Of a stretch of 64,000 bases of DNA, positions 59,956-64,000 are shown in pieces. Both the position numbers and the translations under genes were made by a program. Source of the DNA: Arthrobacter sp. B2a2-09 (GTDB lineage: Bacteria > Actinomycetota > Actinomycetes > Actinomycetales > Micrococcaceae); NCBI RefSeq assembly GCF_027587375.1, contig NZ_JAMXIC010000006.1:1-64000 (forward strand), read 5' to 3'. Position 1 is the stretch's first letter; each line of letters opens with the position of its first letter. The notes under the pieces were generated by a model. That model ran no database searches. It saw only the letters and a list, made by a program, of their open reading frames with translations, and had not been told where the DNA came from.

Positions 59956-61158
59956 CTACGTTGTTGTTTCAGGTGCCTGAGGGCTTTGTCTGAGTTTTGG
60001 GGGCATTTTCTGTGCGGGGATTCCGGGTCGGCGGTATTCGTCGAGTCCGTAGCTGAGTTCTTCGGGGATCCAGGGTTCGGTGTGATCGGGGCGGAGTTTG
60101 GTGAGTTCGTCGCGGTCCAGGGGTTCGGGGGACCAGCTGTGGAAGGTTCCTTCTGCGTAATGTTCGGTTTTCCCGAGAAGGTAGGGTTCGACGCCGGCGA
60201 GGTACTCCGTCGAGAACCAGTTCCACCATTGAGGGTAGTGGGGCAGTCCTCCCCAAGTGTTGGGGAGGGTGCAGCTGAAGGCTGGTTCGGCTGTGCTCGC
60301 ATTTACGCTGAGGCTTCTGCCACTCCAACTCCAGCCGCGTGCCACTTCCGCGCTGGCAAAGAAGCTGCCTGACTCCCGAGCCACCCGTGTGAACAAGTCC
60401 TTCAGTCCGTGGCGCCAGCGCTCGTCGTTAAGAGTGGTGCGATCGATCGTCATGGAAGTGTTACGAATCTGGCCTGGGGTGAGGCCTTCACGCCCGTCGA
60501 AACTGATGTCGAACACGGGGAAGGTTCCTTCGGCGTAGAGGCCCCAGAGTGGTTCGTTTTCATAGTGGTCCAGGAAAGCTTGGTCAGCGTTGGCTTGAAG
60601 CGTGCCGAGCTTCGTACCGCCGGCACTGTACTTTCGGGGGAGCGCTTCGGGGAATGAGACTCGGCAAGCCTGGAGGAACCGTGTCAACAGATCCACCGGT
60701 GCTTCCTGTACCAGGTAGTACCAGTAGACGATTACGACGTCGATTTTGGTGTCCTTAGCAGGCCTTGGGGCTTTGCGAAGTGAGGTTTTGGGCCATTGTT
60801 CATCGGTTTGCGGATCCAGACACACGCCGTCGAGGGCGCCCGCGAGTTTCCGGGCGAACCTCCGGGCAAGGGGAACGGAGTCCTGATCGCCGCCCTCGAC
60901 CAGGATGTCGTAGCGGTAGGCGATGGCCAAGGCCGTCGCCGTGACGTTTTCCGGCACCTCGTCTGCGCCCATCTGCTCCGGCCCGTCAACGGTGAAGCAG
61001 TACGAGCCAGTGGTTGCCCTAACGACGGGCAGGAACTGCGGTTCTGAGTCTGTATCCGCATCCTCTGCCGGTGCGAGTCCCGGCACGGACCGGAGCAGCT
61101 CCAGTAACCGGCCCGTTTCTGCCGCTTCGGACGCGTAAACGTAAAAGTCGTAGGACAA
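59956..61158 (-). CDS. Island protein A1, intact; unknown, possible immunity-type
   Basis: 400 residues from TTG 61158 (the paralogue A2 has ATG at the same place: MSYDFYVYA). Two parts by eye: residues 1-125, ending in GALDGVCLDPQTDEQWP, and 130-400 with IDVVIVYWYYLVQEAPVDLL, FLQACRVSFPEALPRKYS, LPHYPQWWNWFSTEYL and EPWIPEELSYGLDEYRRP. No signal peptide or membrane helix; rich in Trp, Tyr and acidic residues, as many immunity proteins are. Starts two bases after B1. I do not recognise a named family with certainty. Convergent with the DinB gene. Confidence 0.75.
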   Translation of the reverse strand: MSYDFYVYASEAAETGRLLELLRSVPGLAPAEDADTDSEPQFLPVVRATTGSYCFTVDGPEQMGADEVPENVTATALAIAYRYDILVEGGDQDSVPLARRFARKLAGALDGVCLDPQTDEQWPKTSLRKAPRPAKDTKIDVVIVYWYYLVQEAPVDLLTRFLQACRVSFPEALPRKYSAGGTKLGTLQANADQAFLDHYENEPLWGLYAEGTFPVFDISFDGREGLTPGQIRNTSMTIDRTTLNDERWRHGLKDLFTRVARESGSFFASAEVARGWSWSGRSLSVNASTAEPAFSCTLPNTWGGLPHYPQWWNWFSTEYLAGVEPYLLGKTEHYAEGTFHSWSPEPLDRDELTKLRPDHTEPWIPEELSYGLDEYRRPGIPAQKMPPKLRQSPQAPETTT

Positions 61159-61160
61159 GA

Positions 61161-62546
61161 TCAAGTCCTGCGTTCGTTTTTTGCCCGCTGCCTTTGGAGT
61201 TTCTTGATTGAGTTGTTGATGTCTTTGCGGACCCACGTGTCGGGGTGTTTGGGCAGTTCCTCCAGGGCAGGCAGTGCGTCGGTGGCGCCGAGTTCGGCGA
61301 GGAAGTGTGCGGCGTAGCCGGTTTCGTCGGGGTGCTTTGGGTTTCGCAGGGCCGAGGTCAAGTCTTGTTCGGTCAGGGCGCCGAAGGCTTGTGCGTGTTC
61401 TCTGGCGTAGAGGGTGCGCCGGAGCCGGTAGAGGGCTTCGGCCAGGATCCGGAGGACCTCCTTGGAGTTCTTCGGGTCCCACTGCAGGCGGGCGTCCTCG
61501 ATCAGGGGTATGGCCTCGGTGATTTCCAGGTCCGCCAAGGCGGTCGCGGCGTCGGAGGTGTTCGACCTTACCGTCAAAGCGTCCATAAGCAGCTGCGGGG
61601 CTTCCGGCCGTCCGGAATCCCTGATGAACGGCGACAGAAATCCAGTCATGTAGGTGGCTGTGTCGGGGTTCTCAAGGATGCGCGCGACGTCGTCAAAGTC
61701 GGCGTCGGTGACAGCCAAGCTCGCCGTGAATGCGACATTATGCAGAGTGAAGCCGTCGAATTTGTTGTCTCTGACATGTCTTATCAGGACCGGGTATGTC
61801 TGCCTCTTCTCTTCCGGGCGTTGCAGCAGGAAACCCAGACTCCGGAGAAGATCCCGCTGGGATTCAGGTTCGACTCTTTCCTCGAGGTGTTCTGCCCAGT
61901 CAAGAAAGACGGGAACCGCCTCGGGATAGGGGATGGCCGAGGCGAGTAGCTGGCCCAGGTTGTCGACGTCGACTCCTACCCCGGCGAGATCGCGGAGGAT
62001 GCCGCGTTCATGGTCCGGTGTGTCGTGCGAGGCGAAAGCGGGAACGGAGCGTGCTGTCGCATCGCCTGCCTTGCGGAGGACCGCGCGTTGGAGATCATCG
62101 AGCGGTTCTCCCGCCAGATGGTTCCGGTAGACCTCATCCATTCTTTGGGCGATCAGGTCAAAGTGTGCCCAGTCGTCGGTTACTTCGTAGACGCCCAGGC
62201 CTTGCTCGGCGAATACTCTTTGGTAGTCGTCGGTGTAGTAGACATCGCCGGGGTGGGGCACCTGCCACTCTTCCCTGTTGTAATAGGCCATGGCGAAGCG
62301 GTTGCCTCGGAAGATGAAATCCTCATCGGTAAGTTTGTCCCGCCGCAGACTGCGGAAGTATTCCGCGGGGTTGACCGCCCGCGCTTCGAGGCCCGCCAAT
62401 CCGGCTCCGTGCTGGGCGCTCGTGAGGCCACGGAGCACCGCCCACGCCAGGAAGAAGCCTATGTGGGTGGCTGCTGCACTCTTCGGCAGATCCTTCGGGA
62501 AGTTCTGTGACCTGGAATGGGATGACACGGAGTCGTAAATGATCAT
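61161..62546 (-). CDS. Island protein B1, intact; DUF7832-like N-terminus with HEAT-like C-terminus
   Basis: 461 residues from the ATG at 62546 (MIIYDSVSSHSRSQNFPKDL); TTG 62564 is an alternative. Residues about 15-135 resemble the DUF7832 group (FPKDLPKSAAATHIGFFLAW, VYEVTDDWAHFDLIAQRMDE) found near immunity genes. The rest is helical repeats of HEAT character (QLLMDALTVRSNTSDAATAL, LPALEELPKHPDTWVRKDIN, NSIKKLQRQRAK). No transmembrane segment. Two bases before A1, same spacing as B2-A2, so a B-A pair is the repeating unit. Function inferred only. Confidence 0.75.
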   Translation of the reverse strand: MIIYDSVSSHSRSQNFPKDLPKSAAATHIGFFLAWAVLRGLTSAQHGAGLAGLEARAVNPAEYFRSLRRDKLTDEDFIFRGNRFAMAYYNREEWQVPHPGDVYYTDDYQRVFAEQGLGVYEVTDDWAHFDLIAQRMDEVYRNHLAGEPLDDLQRAVLRKAGDATARSVPAFASHDTPDHERGILRDLAGVGVDVDNLGQLLASAIPYPEAVPVFLDWAEHLEERVEPESQRDLLRSLGFLLQRPEEKRQTYPVLIRHVRDNKFDGFTLHNVAFTASLAVTDADFDDVARILENPDTATYMTGFLSPFIRDSGRPEAPQLLMDALTVRSNTSDAATALADLEITEAIPLIEDARLQWDPKNSKEVLRILAEALYRLRRTLYAREHAQAFGALTEQDLTSALRNPKHPDETGYAAHFLAELGATDALPALEELPKHPDTWVRKDINNSIKKLQRQRAKNERRT

Positions 62547-62580
62547 GGACCGTTTTGCTTTCAACAGTAGTGGAGGCTGC

Positions 62581-62735
62581 TCAGTACAGGAATTCAGTGA
62601 AGTTCATGCGGATGATCCTGCTGCCATCCAACAGATCCGGCCTATTGCCGTTGATCAGATCCTGCAAGGGTTTCGAGAGTTTAGTCTCGGGCCGGAACCA
62701 AAGCGTAAGCGTGCCCCCAGTTTCGTTAACTTTCC
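62581..62735 (-). pseudogene. C-terminal remnant of an unidentified gene
   Basis: In the frame ending at 62581 the minus strand encodes KVNETGGTLTLWFRPETKLS followed by KPLQDLINGNRPDLLDGSRI and IRMNFTEFLY, then a stop. It looks like a protein C-terminus but is joined, out of frame, to the broken end of A2 at about 62735. No start is available. Relation to A or B is not visible, so it appears to be a third gene type. Confidence 0.5.
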
Positions 62736-63305
62736 GTTGGCTTGAAGTGTGCCGAGCTTCGTACCGCCGGCACTGTACTTTCGGGGGAGCGCTTCGGGGA
62801 ATGAGGCTCGGCAAGCCTGGAGGAACCGTGTCAACAGATCCACTGGTGCTTCCTGGACCAGGTAGTACCAGTAGACGATTACGACGTCGATTTTGGTGTC
62901 CTTAGCAGGCCTTGGGGCTTTGCGAAGTGAGGTTTTGGGCCATTGTTCATCGGTTTGCGGATCCAGACACACGCCGTCGAGGGCGCCCGCGAGTTTCCGG
63001 GCGAACTTCCGGGCAAGGGGAACGGAGTCCTGATCGCCGCCCTCGACCAGGACGCTGTAGCGGTAGCCTACGGCCAGTACTGTCGCGGTGACGTTCTCGG
63101 GAACCTCGTCGACGTCCACTTCCTCGGGTCCGTCCACGGTGAAGCAGTAGGAATTCGCGGCCGCCTTCACGACGGGCAGGAACGCGGGTTCAGCGTCGGT
63201 GCCTGCGTCCCGTGCCGGGGCCAGGCCCGGAACGGACTTAACCAACTCCAAGAGCGCCTCCGGTTCTGCGGCCGCGGACGCGTACACGTAAAAGTCGTAA
63301 GACAT
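62655..63305 (-). pseudogene. Island protein A2, truncated mosaic paralogue of A1
   Basis: Open for 216 residues from the ATG at 63305. Residues 1-80 are clearly related to A1 but diverged (MSYDFYVYASAAAEPEALLE). Residues about 85-188 are almost identical to A1, and the DNA of 62735-63051 matches 60588-60904 with about five differences by eye. After LGTLQAN the similarity stops and 27 unrelated residues follow (GKLTKLGARLRFGSG) to a stop at 62655, read out of frame through the remnant at 62581-62735. The C-terminal 200 residues of A1 are missing. Confidence 0.75.
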
Positions 63306-63307
63306 GA

Positions 63308-63643
63308 TCAAGTCCTGCGTTCGCTTCTTGCCCGCTGCCTTTGGAGCTTCTTGATGGAGTTGTTGATGTCTTTGCGGACCCACGTGTCCGAGTGTTTGGG
63401 CAGTTCCTCCAAGTCCGGCAGTGCGTCGAGTTCGGCGAGGAAATGTACGGCGTAGCCGGTCTCGTCGGGGTGGTGGGGGTTCCGCAGGGACGAGGTCAGG
63501 TCTTGTTCGGTCAGGGCGCCGGAGGCTTGCTCGTGTTCTCTGGCGTAGAGGGTGCGCCGGAGCCGGTAGAGGGCTTCGGCCAGGATCCGGAGTACCTCCT
63601 TGGAGTTCTTCGGATCCCGCTGCAGGCGGTCGTAAATGATCAT
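63308..63643 (-). pseudogene. Island protein B2, internally deleted paralogue of B1
   Basis: 111 residues from the ATG at 63643. MIIYD, the first five residues of B1, is joined directly and in frame to RLQRDPKNSKEVLRILAEAL, which corresponds to the last quarter of B1 (RLQWDPKNSKEV). About 350 internal codons are missing. The C-terminal HEAT-like part is well preserved, including WVRKDINNSIKKLQRQRA. The reading frame is open and might still be expressed. Two bases separate it from A2. Confidence 0.75.
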
Positions 63644-63679
63644 GGACTGCTTAGCTTTCGAGAACAAGTTGGAGCGGGC

Positions 63680-64000
63680 TTAGCGGGCAAGAACAGGTCC
63701 CCTGTAAAGACCTGGCGGAATGACCACTGCCGACTTCTCGAATCGATCGTCTGCAGAAATGGTCGGTGAGAAGTCGCTGGGAATCCAGGGCCGGCTCGGG
63801 TCCGGCAACCGAGCTACGAGCTCATCACGGCCCAGCGGCTCGTCTGCCCGGAATGGAAGAGACCATCAGGATGTACTTCAGCCTGCCCGTGCAGGTAAGG
63901 AGTGACCAATTCGACGTAGTCTGGGCCATACCAGGTCCACCATTGCGGATAAGTGGAAAGGCCTGTCCATTGGCCGATATAGCACGGATCGATAGCCGAC
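63680..64000 (-). pseudogene. Island protein A3, C-terminal part with a frameshift; runs off the edge
   Basis: From the right edge the minus strand encodes STYPQWWTWYGPDYVELVTP and YLHGQAEVHPDGLFHSG, matching A1 (HYPQWWNWFSTEYLAGVEPY, EGTFHSW). Near 63838-63850 the frame shifts; the original frame stops at 63814, while the next frame continues GRDELVARLPDPSRPWIPSD, matching A1 (DRDELTKLRPDHTEPWIPEE), to a stop at 63680. So this is a third A paralogue, frameshifted, whose start lies outside the window. Confidence 0.7.

Noticed and set aside
61159..61482. Upstream extension of A1 to 508 residues.
   Set aside because: It overlaps the end of B1 in another frame and is Arg/Pro-rich; the paralogue A2 has its ATG at the position equivalent to 61158.

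Overview
The window is GC-rich, densely coded chromosomal DNA. It looks like a member of the Micrococcaceae (Arthrobacter, Paenarthrobacter or Pseudarthrobacter type). The reasons are the block rpsF-ssb-rpsR-rplI followed by dnaB, frequent GTG and TTG starts, many 4-base start/stop overlaps, an actinobacterial CsoR copper system, and a qsu/pca gene order typical of soil actinobacteria. The replication genes and scattered DnaA boxes suggest the origin-proximal part of the chromosome. I see no tRNA, rRNA, CRISPR array or intact insertion sequence.

Layout. 0.2-2.2 kb: DeoR-type regulator and MFS permease. 2.2-6.2 kb (minus): MacB-like efflux operon (adaptor, ATPase, permease, small Pro-rich membrane protein). 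6.3-8.5 kb: two divergent PAP2 phosphatases, one fused to a diacylglycerol-kinase-like domain. 8.7-12.6 kb: ABC exporter plus two-component system. 12.7-15.1 kb: M18 aminopeptidase and two small membrane proteins. 15.2-22.5 kb: rpsF-ssb-rpsR-rplI, several small enzymes, a pair of membrane proteins with bL12-like tails, and dnaB. 22.5-25.4 kb: MmyB-like regulator divergent from an E. coli-type ilvD. 25.4-32.2 kb: thioesterase, DoxX, MATE, EamA, CGNR regulator and other housekeeping or unknown genes. 32.3-36.1 kb: copper regulon csoR-copZ-copA, with a divergent rhodanese gene behind two CsoR palindromes. 36.1-37.5 kb: PAS-EAL cyclic-di-GMP phosphodiesterase.

37.5-43.7 kb is a divergent catabolic cluster: RidA, IclR and KDG-type kinase on the minus strand; a D-serine-dehydratase-like PLP enzyme, an N-acyl-D-amino-acid deacylase-like amidohydrolase and KDPG aldolase on the plus strand. 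Read together, these can deacylate, deaminate, phosphorylate and cleave an N-acyl-2-amino sugar acid to pyruvate and glyceraldehyde 3-phosphate. 44-46 kb: a six-Asp-box beta-propeller next to a ThiS/MoaD-like protein. 46.2-59.4 kb: quinate/shikimate to protocatechuate to beta-ketoadipate to succinyl-CoA and acetyl-CoA (MHS transporter, IclR regulator, dehydrogenase, dehydroshikimate dehydratase, pcaHGBDC, pcaFIJ, pcaR).

59.9-64 kb is an accessory island. Two unrelated gene types, A and B, alternate on the minus strand (A3 remnant, B2 internally deleted, A2 truncated and mosaic, B1 intact, A1 intact), together with a fragment of a further gene. It resembles the decaying immunity-gene arrays that follow polymorphic toxin loci. 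The island continues beyond the right edge, and I consider it the best candidate here for an undescribed system.

Three kinds of repeat run through the window: two families of intergenic palindromes, and 15-bp in-frame tandem repeats at the ends of three genes.
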